64,000 nt of DNA, from contig OV277869.1 of NCBI GenBank assembly GCA_922989275.2, forward strand, positions 3,215,190-3,279,189. Reading direction: 5' to 3'. The stretch comes from Gari tellinella (lineage: Eukaryota; Mollusca; Bivalvia; Cardiida; Psammobiidae). Position 1 is the first letter of the stretch. Each line of letters opens with the position of its first letter. The notes below the pieces were generated by a model. The model was given only the letters and a program-made list of their open reading frames with translations. It had not been told where the DNA came from and searched no databases. The position numbers were made by a program, and so were the translations under genes. Shown piece by piece: positions 33,495 through 47,200 of this stretch.

Positions 33495-35178
33495 CTGCAA
33501 TGTTAGTTAAACGATATGCAAATTTAACCCACTTATGACTAGATATTGCAATGAACAATGGCCTGGCTCCGAGGTTATAAAGCTTTTGGATTTAGTCTAA
33601 ACTCGTTCCCAAGCATTTGATTGGTCAGATTTGAGCCTAGGCTCAAATCTGACCAATCAAATGCTTGGGAACACACTCAGACTCAACTGAAACGCTTTAT
33701 AACCCCATAGCCTGGTGTGTGTATGTTGTTAGATTTCCTTATAGATATACAAACGTGATCTAAAGACACAGCAGTGTGTGTCCATGCAACAGAATTTATA
33801 ACATAACAGACGGCGTGAGCGTTGAATAACACCCGTTGTTTAAATGTCATATATAACTAGTTATATAACTATGCAAATAAGGTACGCCACGACGTAGTTT
33901 ACTTGTGACGTCGTTTATATGCGTTCTATGCGCGTTCGATTTCCAACGTCTTCATTCCATCATGTCGATTCAATTTATAGACTTTTGGTGTAATTAATCA
34001 ATATTAGATCTACATGAAAGTGTTCATTAATACATATAACAACATAAGCATTATGCTAGTGAACGGGGTTAATTTGGAACAACTTTTTTCCTGTATATAT
34101 CTACTTATATCGCGCTTAGCATTCACTTGACCTCAAAGGCTGCGATAAATAACATTTCTAGGTTTTGTTATAAAAAGAATATAACATTCGTGTTAATAAT
34201 TTATTGGATTTATCAAACTCGTCGTTTTAGAAAACGATAAAAACTCGGTAAAGCCTCGTTTTTATCGTTTTCTAAAAGACTCGTTTAATAAATCCAATAA
34301 ATTATCAACACTCATGTAATATCCTATATATTTCCTATGCAATGCAGCGTCTCACGTTTTTGCACGAAATTTTAGGGGCGCAATGCAGCTCAGTTTCCCT
34401 TACTGGAAGATAGTACATTATATAAATATTTCCACATACAGTGGAGAATCTGTTATTCTTTCCCGTTTAAACGCAAACGTACGCAAACGCAAAGCACTAA
34501 AACGTAGAAAAGAACAACTTTTGGACAATTCTGATATTTCATGTTTATCTTGGTGGCAAACAGTTTGGAGCCTGATCAGACGCCGGGTTACCCGGCGTCT
34601 GATCTGGCTCCAAACTGTTTGCACTGCAAATAATAGTTTTAGCGTAAACGCGTTTATCGGGAAAGAATAACATATTCTCCACTGTACATATAATTAATTT
34701 GTATTGGTTTATCTCTCGAGCGAATTCTGTATATCCTAAACTGCTTGATTGATCCCTTTCTGTTAATGTCTTTACCTTTTCCGTATCAAGAACTCAATTG
34801 CGTAAGTACAAGTAAAAAGGGCATCTATTGACGACGGGAGTTAAATAGTTAAAACGTTTCTATCTATATGTAATGTCATCTTACCTTTGGGGTAAAGATG
34901 ACCAGTTGTGTCACTGTTGTCCCAATGATAAGACAGCTTGATGTCATGCCATACAATATAATGATCTGCTGGTCCAGTAACAAGGTCAAGGTCAACCCAA
35001 CAGCGCTCAGTACCACCACGTTGTACAGACATAAACCGATCTGATGGGAGTCGTTCAGTGCTTCAATTTTAACCTGTAGTCAACAGTAAGTAGAGTAGAT
35101 TTAGTTATGTGAGAAACCAAAATATTTTAAGCCGTAAATGTTAATGGAAACCATGGAATTGTAAGTATTTATGATGTA

Positions 35179-35212
<34 letters not shown>

Positions 35213-38200
35213 TTAAATATTTCCATTATTTTGATACGTTGATATTCATTTCGATAAATGCATTACTAGTTGACAGTGCGAAACACGGTGATGTATTCAG
35301 CTCGAGAAGTTTTTGGCGGAAATAGCCGATCTGATCGGATGTTTCAGGCGAAAATACAACACACTGGAGCGAACTGCCAATCGATAATGTGTTTATTATA
35401 TGCCTTAAAAACAACTAACTAATTGTTTAAAACATTTTATATCAAATTCCGTTGTATGAAGTAGAACAATAATTCTTGCAGGTTAAAAAGAATAACGCTG
35501 AACTTGTACATGTAGGTAAATGGTGTCACGCTAAATCAAAAAATGAGGTTGGAGTTAAATAGAAGGTGGCTGATACAAGGTGGCTGATACAGACTCTTGT
35601 ATTTTACTGTGCAGATACACGCGGAAACGCTCAATATCATACGAAGGCATATACTCGTACATCTAATACAGGTCTGTAGATGTCGAACTATAAGCTAAGA
35701 GAAGTTCAAGAGTTTTAAATTATTTTAATTTCCTCCTTTTCTTCTTTTGCAAATTAACGGTTGATATAAATTAAGAAATGATAAATTCATACCAGTTATT
35801 TATCGTGGCAATAAAACAGGGGTAGGAGTTGTGATGCGTAGTAATTAAATTCAATTCAATTACCAGCATCTCAATGATAACCCGTGTTTTATTGCACAAT
35901 AAACACTAGTATTAATTTATTATTTCGAATCTAACACTTCAATTTAACCAGGTTTACCACAATTTGCACCGACGCAACGGCGCTACATTTCTTGGCGTAC
36001 GCATTTTCGAAACCATATGACGCCACGCCACGCTAAGACGTTACAGCACTTGAGTGTTTTATTGAGAATTCAAACACATCTACGTTCTTTCTTTGTTTAT
36101 ATAGCGACGTGCACGACCTGTGTTAGAATAGTTTATATGGTACACGACAAACAGCGGTGTAGAACCTAATAAGAGCATTTCTGTAGGATCCCTATTTGTA
36201 TATGGCAATACTAAAACTGCTCACTAGTTTGTGACGACACATATACCCGATGCTAAGGTTAATAAAGTTATGACAGCATGATACCTCTGATAGTTAGCAA
36301 TTTAGCGACAGTCTCTTTTAACCCATTACCTTATAGTCTGTTTCTCAATATTTATATAGGTGATTACTTAAAGCAGGTGGAAAGTAAAGCAGAATGTGCC
36401 TTAATGCTTTAAGCTACCATCTGCTAGAAAATAAAAAATAATTTTAAGATACATATTAATTCGAACTGTTTAGTTACGGAATAAATTAAATGCGTAAAAA
36501 GGTATATTTGGGGTAAAGGGTTAAATGTATGTTTTTGATTTCAGGTATATTTAGAATGAATACATACATTTCTTGTCTCCCAGGCTAGAAACGCTCCGAA
36601 TGACAACAAAGCGCCCTCTAGTATGTAAAGTATCCATGAGAAGATGGCTGACTTCTCAGAGTAACACATACGTACATATGGTCGAACCTCAATGTCATTA
36701 CCCAGCACGTGTACCTATAGAAACAACATACATATAGCCACATTTAAACAGCACGTTTACTTTGCAATATTTACGTTCGCCCTGTAACGTCTTCTAGAAG
36801 CTTATTGAAAATATGAAGTATAGTTCTCAGTAAACCTACAAATTGAAACTGTTCAAGCCAGTTCGAAAGAGGGCGGAGTCTCCGCCGGAGAGATACCGAT
36901 ATAGGGACCAGCTGGCGGTTACTATGGTGTGTAATAAGGCTGAAATACAAACCCACGACCTAACTTTCCTTTAAAAGTATGCTTTAATAATAGATATTCA
37001 AGTTGCATTGTTTATTTTTAATGTCTTAATGTCTTCAAAGTGTTCGTGTAGCACATATAGACAGTTTACTGGGTTTCTAATGCAACTCCAAAACAAGTAT
37101 TTGTGACTATATTTCATATAATATATTACAGAGATCGAATGGCTGTTATATCCAGGAAATCATTTATTAAACTTATTTGGCCGGTATAGAATATATTCAT
37201 ATAAATAAAAGCCATAAATAAAAACCAATCTCGTCAAGATTCACTTTGTACAGGACAGGGAAAAATATGAAAATATAAATATAAGCAAAAAACGACGGGA
37301 CTGTAAAATGCATTATCGTACACGCATGGGGACAACTAAATGTCCGGTTTATAGGGGTGTCCGGTTTAGGGTTTTTTCTAGCTTGTTTCTAGTAAGGAAC
37401 ATAGCTGTTCAATTAAAACAGGTTGAAAGTAAAGTAGAATGTGCTTCAAGGCGCATTCTTCTTTACGTTCAACCTGCTTTAAGGTATCATCTGCTAGAAT
37501 ATAGAAAATATTTCAGATGATACATGTTCATGAATGTATTTTTTTCAGTGAAGGAATAAATCAAATGCTTAAAAGGCAGAGTTATGGTGTAATGGGTTAA
37601 ATTAAAGAAGGGTTGGAAACGGAACCAACGTTTTTGTCCGGTTTAGAGAGAATTCCGGTATTTACAGGTTCCGGTTTACAGGGTGTTCACTTTGTTACCT
37701 CTTTCTCGAGCGACTGTACAATAATCCGTTGAGGACTGACCAGGGCCCATATGATCAGAACTGTTAACACCACTCCAAGCATCCCAGATATGATAGCCAG
37801 CAGTTGATAATCCTTTATACTCTGAAATGTTCAATATGTAAGACAATTACAGACTGTTTCAATTAACTCTGTCAACACAAAAAAACAGTTTAAAATATAC
37901 TCGTTAACTTTGTAAACAGTGTAGACCTATGGTAACCTTCTGGTTAGGGTTTACACTGATTATTAAATTCAAAGCAATATATATTAAACCACGGAATTAT
38001 ACACACATGTGTATAACTCCGAGATTAAACTACCCAGAACTCCAAGTAGACTGTTTTAGGTTTTGGTAACTAAAAAGATCCCCAATTGAACCTATTAATC
38101 CACAAAAGTTACATAGTTAAATAACACAGTTAAATAACACATTGATTTAGTTCATCTGCTGTTCGCTACGGGAGCATGTATTATACATGGTGCGAACATT

Positions 38201-41200
38201 TTGAATATAGCAAAACAATAGGAAGGAATAAATCAGTTAGGAAGCGCATTTGAAAGTTCGGCCAAATGTCTGCTGTCCTAGTTCGAAGAAATATTTTCAG
38301 TAGAAATAAATGGGGCGAATGTTAGCATGTACATTTAACATTTAGCAATATGCCTGTTTATTATGAGTTTGTATTTTGCAAAAAAACGACATGTTGATAT
38401 CTATATATTGATTAAAATTTGGAAGCATTATTAAACTTAATTAAGTCAACACTAATTTTAGAAATTGATAATAGCTAAAATTACCATTCGAAGCATTTTC
38501 GTGTTTGTGAATATCTTGTACACCCTCCAAGTTTTCGAAAATAAAGCCCCAAATGCTGTTGTAAATCCAAAGGCGAAGCAGAAGATTTTAACCTGTAATA
38601 TAAAAATAGATATGTGGACATCAATTACAACTAACAAATGGTGAACACAAATAACTCTTTGATTGAATTTAGACATAGCGAAAACATGGCAAGCTTCATA
38701 GTTGTTACTGTTACTCACAGGATTACATAAAGTCGATAAATTTAGCATTCTTTGTATATTTGCATGTAACATTAGTCTATAAGTTATTACAGAAATTAGT
38801 TACATCAACCCCTTCACTGCCTGACCCCGAACACAATGTTTTTGGATTTGGTTACAGTTTAATCCTTATGGTTCACGGCTTCTGACCCGTCCAAAACTTT
38901 TGGCACTGAATGATGGACCGTCTTGAAGGGGTTAACAAGTTATACAAAAGTCTTCTTAACCCTTTACCCCATAGAAGCGACTTTTAGCGAATCTGATTTA
39001 TTCATCCGCTGAAGAAAATAGTTCCAATTTAATAATTTAATATATATTATAGGGAAAATTTTCAATATATTCTAGCACAGGAGAGCTTAAAGCAGGCTGA
39101 AAGTAAAGCAGAATGCGCTTTAAGCGCATTCTGCTTTACTTTCAACCTGCTTTAAGTAGTAACCTATTTTCAATTCTAGAAATAGGCTATCAGGTAAAGG
39201 GTTAAAATATGCTTTTTTGACATTCGTTTTGTACATTGTCATAATCTTGAGATTAAGTTGACGTGCTTTAACATTTAACCTGTAATTTTCAATTAATTTA
39301 ATTTTCACACATACTTCTACTAGTTATTACAACACCGTATTAGCTCTTTCACTGCTTTACGCAGAATACAATCGTTATTTGCAAACAGTTTGGATCCTGA
39401 TCAGATGCCGCGTAACGCGGCATCTGATCAGGATCCAAACTATTTGACACCCATTTCAATATTTCTTAAGTCTAAATATCTAAAAATGAAATTTGAGAAA
39501 TAATGGCAGACAACGAATGTTTAGAAATGATGACGGCATGGTGGTGAAAGAGATTACTTCATTTTATGCTACATAATTATAGTGCTTTAACATTTAACCT
39601 GTAATTATCAATTAATTGAAATTTCACACATACTTCTAGTAGTTAATAGAACTGTTCATTTACCTTACATATAGCGGAAGTGTTGGTTTCTGTTGGTTTC
39701 ATGAAGACATTGGCGTAGCAGAGTATACAGCCAACAAGCAAGACGTTGTTGATGTTAGGTGATGACATCTTAACTGACCTAGGATAATTTAAAATAACAA
39801 GATATGTTGGGTATAAAGCAATACATAATTAGTTAATTACATATACATGTTCGGTAAAACAAAAACCCTCCAATAAAACCACTATATCATGTTCATAATT
39901 TAATGTTTAAGGCAGATGGCTGCATGAGGTTGACTTCTCTCCATCACACATTCAACTAGCCTTCCTTTTGGTGGTCGCAACATAGGGAATTTACTTTTAT
40001 GCCATTTTTCTTAAATCTTAATTTCATTTGGCGCATAAACACTGTGTATGGAAATATGTACGAAGGGCAACCATCTCACAAGCAAGAAGTCTGCGATAAA
40101 ACCAGACGAAAGACGATGTGTGAAAATACATGTACATGTAATTGCATTTATTCGGTAAATTATTTCTCAATACATTTCGTTTTATAATCGATTAATTGTG
40201 AATTAGGTGCTCACAGACTAAAGTGATTTGTTTAAAGATATAAAGAATAAAAATTAAAACATTACAAAAAATCTATAAATGTGACGATGCTGACGTTTGC
40301 TTTTCAAAGGAAATATTCCATAAATTGTAAAATTTATTTGTACATACAAATACACGGACTCTGATAACAGAGATACTCATTTTACGCCTCTAATTCATTA
40401 ACCCACTGAAGAAACTAGTTCCATTTATACAGTCAATAATATGCAGTGTAACATATTTTCTGTATCCTAGCAGATGGTCGCTTAAAGTATAATAAAACTA
40501 ATGCGGAATGCGCCTGAAAGCGAGTTCTGCTCTTTTTCAACCTGATTTTAGTGGCAACATGTCAACACAACATAAAACAGTATAAAGAGTAATGGTTTAA
40601 TGAATTAGATGAAAATTAACATATGTACGGGCCATATTTTATGATACTATAATACATACGGGTTATTCCTGTAGATGACATTAAATGTCAGGAAGGCCAG
40701 GGCTAATATTATGCCAAGAACAGAGCAAATCGTCATCGGAATATACACAGGCAGTGGAATGGTGACTTCCGATTCTAACACATATGTGGAATCGCGAGGA
40801 ATGTGCCCATCTGTAAAATACGATTGTACAATGACTGATAAGGTGATATCAAAAACAGCCAAACACATTGGAATACAGCTATTGAATGCTGGATTTTGTT
40901 ATGTTTTAAAGGGACTCGCAACCGGATGGTGTACTTGTCAAAATAAAATAAAATACGCAAATAAAAGCAAATTTGTGGCATTATTTGGCTTCTGACATTA
41001 AAAAAATATGATCAGTCCAAAAAAAGTCTCAAGAATCGTCACCGAATCTTAGATTTTTAGATATTTTCCATCGTTTTTCTATACCGACTAGTAGACGGTA
41101 TAGTTGTTGTTGTTGCTTCTCTACACGGGCTCAGACATAAACACGAGCCGAATTACGAAGTTGTATGCACTTTCGATTGCTACACATTGAAATACGATAA

Positions 41201-44200
41201 ATCGATCCGAGATAAACAGATAGTTCCGTGGTCCATTGGTCTAAGCGGTTTCCCCTATTTTGCCTTCTGTCCGCCAATGCCGGGCCCCGGGTTCGAATCC
41301 CACCAGAGACCAATATTTTTTTTTATTGAAATACATTTTTTTTAAACAGAATTTCTTATCCTAAACTAATTCTTTACCATTTATATAAGCGTTTGACACA
41401 TATTTACAATTTACTATTTTTAATGCACCATCTGGTGCGAGTCGCTTTAAGACCGAAGACTAATATTATAACTCAATGAGCCCTAATGACGCATATATGC
41501 GTCCTCTACCAAATGCGTGCATGTGAAGAGTACACTTGTCCTATGCAAACAGTGAAGTCCTTGATCAGAGGGCTCCTGCAGGAGCCCTCTGATCAAAGAC
41601 TTCACTGTTTGGCATTTCACAATTTTTCACAAAATACAACCCCAAATAGCCTGAAATGGACCAACCTTTATTGCAAACTGGAAATGTCCATTGGAAGTTT
41701 CAGGGGACTATTATGAGTTAACAAACCCTTAACCCTCTTGGAAATACTCTCATAAACTTGATAATAAATGTGTAATTCGGTATGTTTCTTCGATATTCGT
41801 TGTCAATGTGTCATTCGTAATAAATACGAATGGACATCAAAAAAAAAAAAAAATTCAAAATCAACATTCAGTCATGCAATTAATTGAGAAAATGGCACGA
41901 AACAAAAAATAAATCCCATTTCTTCTACTACTTTACCTAGTGTCATTGAAACACTAAAATATAGTTTTGAATGTTGAAGAGTAGTAATTGAGTAAAACTC
42001 AATGTGTGTTATTATCAGTCTATAATTGAACAATAAATTTTTTGTTGATTAAGTCAAACGTTGGAACATTTAAATAACAAATGGTTTTTTTTAAAAGTAA
42101 AACTGAACGTTATATTCTTTTCCATTTTATTTCATCTCATTTCCATTCAAATACAAATGGCTCCAAGTTCATTATATACAAATTTTAAGTTTAAACTTAA
42201 AACAGTGTATACTTTGTCAAATTTGATCATACATGTATCTCCTTTCCGTTCGAAGACCAAAGGAGCCGAGTCCATTCCATATAATTATTTTGTTTGAACT
42301 TAAAACAGTATATACTTTTGAATTTGATCATATCTCCTTTCCATTCAAAGACCATAGGATCCAAGTGCATTCTATAGAATATTATGTTTAAAATATAGCT
42401 GCATATAATATACTTTTCCATTTGATTCCTTCTCCTTTCCATTCAAATACCATAGGATCCAAGTCCATTCGGTAACTTCCAACTGGTATACGCACTGATT
42501 CTGTGAAATACAATTAAACGTACAATAAAATACAGTAAATCCTCTCTATATACACCATGAAATTGTGTTAATTATTAGGACATAGACATAGACATAGACA
42601 TAGTTTATTTGGTAACTTGTACACATTGTATCTCGTTACATCAGCATATATAATCAAATTGTTTAACCAGGTCAAATCATATCACGTGACAAAACTATTT
42701 TCTTATGTATAAATCCAAACAAAAAAGATCATATGATTGAGATCAATCACAGAAAGAAAAAGGAGAAAAAGATTCCTCGGATGAAATATGAGGAGAATGA
42801 ACACCTGTTTTCAAGTGAACCACGTTATTGTAATTTTGTAAATAACGGACGTCTAGAACAAAGCGAAGCAAAGCAGAAAACTCTTAACGGAATTCTCGGC
42901 CCAGCCCCCCTCTGCTCAGGTATCCATCTGTTTTAAACACCGAAAGCTCACAACCAGAGAAAAGGTTAAAGCGATGGCACATTTTGTATTATATATAATG
43001 TACATGTATATGTATATAACTTATAGTAACAAAGTAACAACATAGTTACGCACAGCGGACTATACGATTCACTCTCAAAAGAGCACGTACAAAATCAGGT
43101 AGGCCAGTTGCAACCAGTTTTTGTCCAAATTAGACGTCGAGTAACCCTGCGTCTGATCGGTATCTGGCCTGTTTGCCCGCCATTTTAATAAAGAATAATT
43201 GTTAAGCACTTTACTTAATATGTACAAACTTATCAACAAGAGTAACAGTCGTTCAAGTAGGTTTCATCATAAGCGAAATGAAACCACTTAAAGGGCTGAA
43301 ACATCAACTAAACAGGGTAAAGCAAATGACCATTGGACCGTGTTTCCATGAAAGCGACATGTAACACATTAAAAGTGAAGCACATTCGATTCTAGCGACA
43401 AGTATATTCGTCGTTAACAAACAGTGTACTTATAAAGCTTGTCATTTTCCTATGCAAACAGTGCAGACCCTGGTCCTAGGGTTCCTAATGTAGCCCATCG
43501 ATCTGGGTATGCACTGTTTGTACATTTCAAAATACGTATATTCAAGTTAGACCTAAATATCAAAATAGACTATTCTAATTGCAGCACGTGCTAATGTAGT
43601 CTAATAGTAAATAACATAGTTGACAAGAGAGAAGATAGAAGTACAGTGTAGCCCTCCCCAACCGGACATTTAAAAATCGAAGTCAAATTGAGACAAATAC
43701 ATCGTCAACCAAGAACAAGAAGAAAACAGAGTGAGGCGCTGCCTCCGGAATGCCTCAGGCTGTTTGGATCCCGTTCTGGCGACAAAATGCACAAGTGCGA
43801 GGTATGTGGCATAATGTCCGGGGGAAGTAGGCTACACTGTACTTCATTTTATTGACAGATACCGTGGGAATTTTGTCCATTTCAATCACGGTCAGCACGT
43901 GCAGATTTGAACTTTTAGTACATAATAACACTGGCAGACGATAAGTACAGTGTTGCCCTACTCAGCTGAACAAATATATATAAAGACACATAGTATGTCA
44001 AATAGTTTGTCTGATGCAAACAGTTCAGACCCAGACCAGATAACTCCAACATGAGCATCCGATCAGGATCTGCAATGTCTGACATTATGCAAACACATTG
44101 CAAAACACAAACAACACTATAATATCCACTCTCAATAAAATGCTGGACTGAAATGCAGTAAAGAGTCGGAAGTCAATGAGTTATCAGCTAACAAATAACA

Positions 44201-47200
44201 TTAATAATTATATTGTTAGTAACATTTCATTCCGTTTAACATTTGCAAAACTGATAAATTTACATAGATCCGTAAGTTTTGTTTTACTGTCTGACAAAAG
44301 CAATTCGACAAACTTGTGCATTTTTGGTCTAACTCTATAGTAGGGTTTTATGTAATTTACTCTTAACTCTTCAAAAGCCTGACACTTAAGAATAAAATGA
44401 TACTCGTCTTCAACATCGTATACATTGCACAGCTGACATATTCTTAAGTTCCGGTCTAATCTATCTCTACCGTATCTACCAGTCTGAATACGTAAGCTGT
44501 GCGCAGATATGCGAATTCTTGTAAGGCATTGTCTTAAGCGTTTTGAGGAGATAACATTGAGGTAATTCGCATAGCAAAAGCTGGGTTTAATATGTATATA
44601 TAAAGTACTGAGAACTCTATTTGTCTCTACATCAGAATACCATTTTTGGCAAAAACTGTCAATTACACGTTGTTTAAAAAGCAAAACGAACGATTTAGAA
44701 TTAATATTCCATGGATTAGTCCAAATATGTGAAAACCCGAATTCATCCAATAATGACTTTACTCGTTTAACCCAGTTATCTTCCCCCTTTAGACTTTGTT
44801 CATAAGCATAGCGATAAATACTTTGTAAAATAATGTTATCTGAATTCAATAACTTAAACCAATATTTAATTATTTGCACATACCTATTTACGTAAAGCGG
44901 GTAACGACCTAACTCACCATAGACTGCATCATTGCAAGAATTTTGTCTTACACCTAAAATCATTTTACAAAATTTCAAATGCACTCTCTCTAGATCTTTT
45001 GACTTGGAAAAGCCCCAAACTGGACATGCATAACTGAGAATAGACCCTACAAAGGCATAGCTATACGTGGATTAATTTCAAACTTGGTGATGTTGCTGTA
45101 TAAGATATTTAAGGCTTTAAGAGCTTTACCGGTCAAATATTGATTGTTTAGAACAAAAGAACCAGTGTAATTGAAAACAACCCCGAGATAATTAAAATCG
45201 TCTACTACTTCAAGAAGTTCATCATTAAAGTACCAGTGCTCATTGGGTTTTACCCGACCCCTTTGTCTAAATACAACAACTTTAGTTTTTGATGTGTTCA
45301 CTTCAAGACTCCATTTATTGCAATATTCGTTTAACTTATTCAAACTGTCTTGCAAATCCTGATTAGATGAGCCTATAATGACCATATCATCAGCAAACAA
45401 TAGCACTATAATACTCAACTCAAAAAGTGAGTAACCGCTTTCCGTATCGCCCTGTAAAAACAACTCAAGATCTTCTAAAAATAGAGCAAACATTGCCGGT
45501 GAATTGTTTTGGCCCTGACGTAATCCAATAGCTACATTAATGAAGTCCGAGAGCGAGCTGTTAAATTTAACACATGATTTAACAACTGCGTACATTGCTT
45601 TAAACATTAAAAGAATTTTACCATCCAATCCCATCTTGAAAAGTTTGAACCATAATGCATTTCTATTAACCGAGTCAAAGGCCTTTTTAAAATCTACAAA
45701 TGCACATGGTAAGCGTAGACGCTTACTAAGTACATCTTGTATTAAATTATGCAATACAAATATTGCATCCACCGTACTACTACCCTTGCGAAACCCAAAT
45801 TGTGCGTCAGACAAAAAGTTATTTTCCTCGAACCACCTTTCTACTCTATTTGTTAAAACACTTGTAAATATTTTGCCAAGGTTACTAAGCAGCGTTATAC
45901 CGCGATAATTTCCTGGGTCATTTTTATCACCTTTCTTATGTAATGGTATGATAAACCCTTGAGACCACGATTCAGGAAAATAACCTGCGTCAAATATCTT
46001 ATTAAAAATATCAGTCAAATGACCTATAAGTATATCAAGTGATTCAATGAAATATTCATTAATCAAATTATCGCTTGGCGAGGATGCTTTGTTTGCCTTT
46101 AATCCTTTAACTGCCTTCTCAACTTCTTGGTACGTAATAGGTGTGTTCAACTCAACAAAAGTAGGGTCATTAATGTTAAAATCATTATTTTCATTAAAAT
46201 ATTCTATCTCTTCAATGGCAGTAATTCTAATATCCTCATATATTTCGGCAAAATGGTTTTTAAAGTCATTAATATCAATATCTGGAGTAGATTGTCTTTT
46301 CTTTTTAAAATATTTCCAAAATTCCGCAGGCTTGCTTCGTTTCATTTGCTGAAGTTGAACAGATTGATTTAATCGATATTCATGTTTTTTCTTGCGAACT
46401 AAAGACTTATATACCTTCTTACAATTACAAAGAACATGTCGACTATCATCCGTTTTAATACGGTTGAACTCATATAAGGCATTCTTGTATTCACGCTTAG
46501 CAATTATACACTCACTGTCAAACCATGCTTTATCACAATAGCGATTATTTTTACTACTATTAAAAGAACGTTTAAATAATGGATCCGCAACACTGCAAAT
46601 AACATCAGAAAATTGTTGAACCATACGGTTTATGCTAGAACTGTCATTCGATACCAGGTGGTTAAAACCAGTGACTGATTCAAGCACGGTAACAGTAAAA
46701 CGAAAATCTCCTTTAGGAAATTTTCTGTTTACTGTTACCTTGCTTTAAGCTGGTGACTGTCTTACAATAAAAAACAATTAGCCTTCTTTTTAGTGGTCGT
46801 TTTAGAGAGGTTTTACTGTAATCAAAATTTGAAGCGTTATTGTTGGTAGTTCGTAAACAGTACATTAATATTCTGCACGCAGTGGTAATATAGTCTGCAA
46901 CATGTGTTATATGTACCAAAAAACTAAATTGATTTAAAGAGGTGTTCTGTCATAAGATATAGCCTGTTTGCTATCGAAATCCAATGAATTTTACATTTTG
47001 GCAGACAATCAATGTTGACTTTGTCTAAACCAATTAATACAGTTACTCTAAAATCTCTCTTTTGCATTAGAATATAAGCTACATTTTAATAAAGCTGCCT
47101 TTTGCACTCCATTAAGTACGGCACTTAACCATTACGAATCTTATTGTTTTTCGACCTCGCGCGGTGTCTGTACTCGCTATAGATACCTCCGCCCCTTAGC

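Larger units (their letters stand above)
42533..46818. mobile_element. MITE family F, copy 4, split by a LINE
   Basis: Left part 42,533-42,579 (CAGTAAATCCTCTCTATATA..TGTGTTAATTATTAGG) and right part 46,682-46,818 (core half, GTGGTCGTTTTAGAGAGG, TTTTACTGTA). The LINE lies between. Confidence 0.72.

Noticed and set aside
45540..46372. Plus-strand frames of 81-122 codons
   Set aside because: Shadows of the LINE reverse transcriptase on the minus strand.
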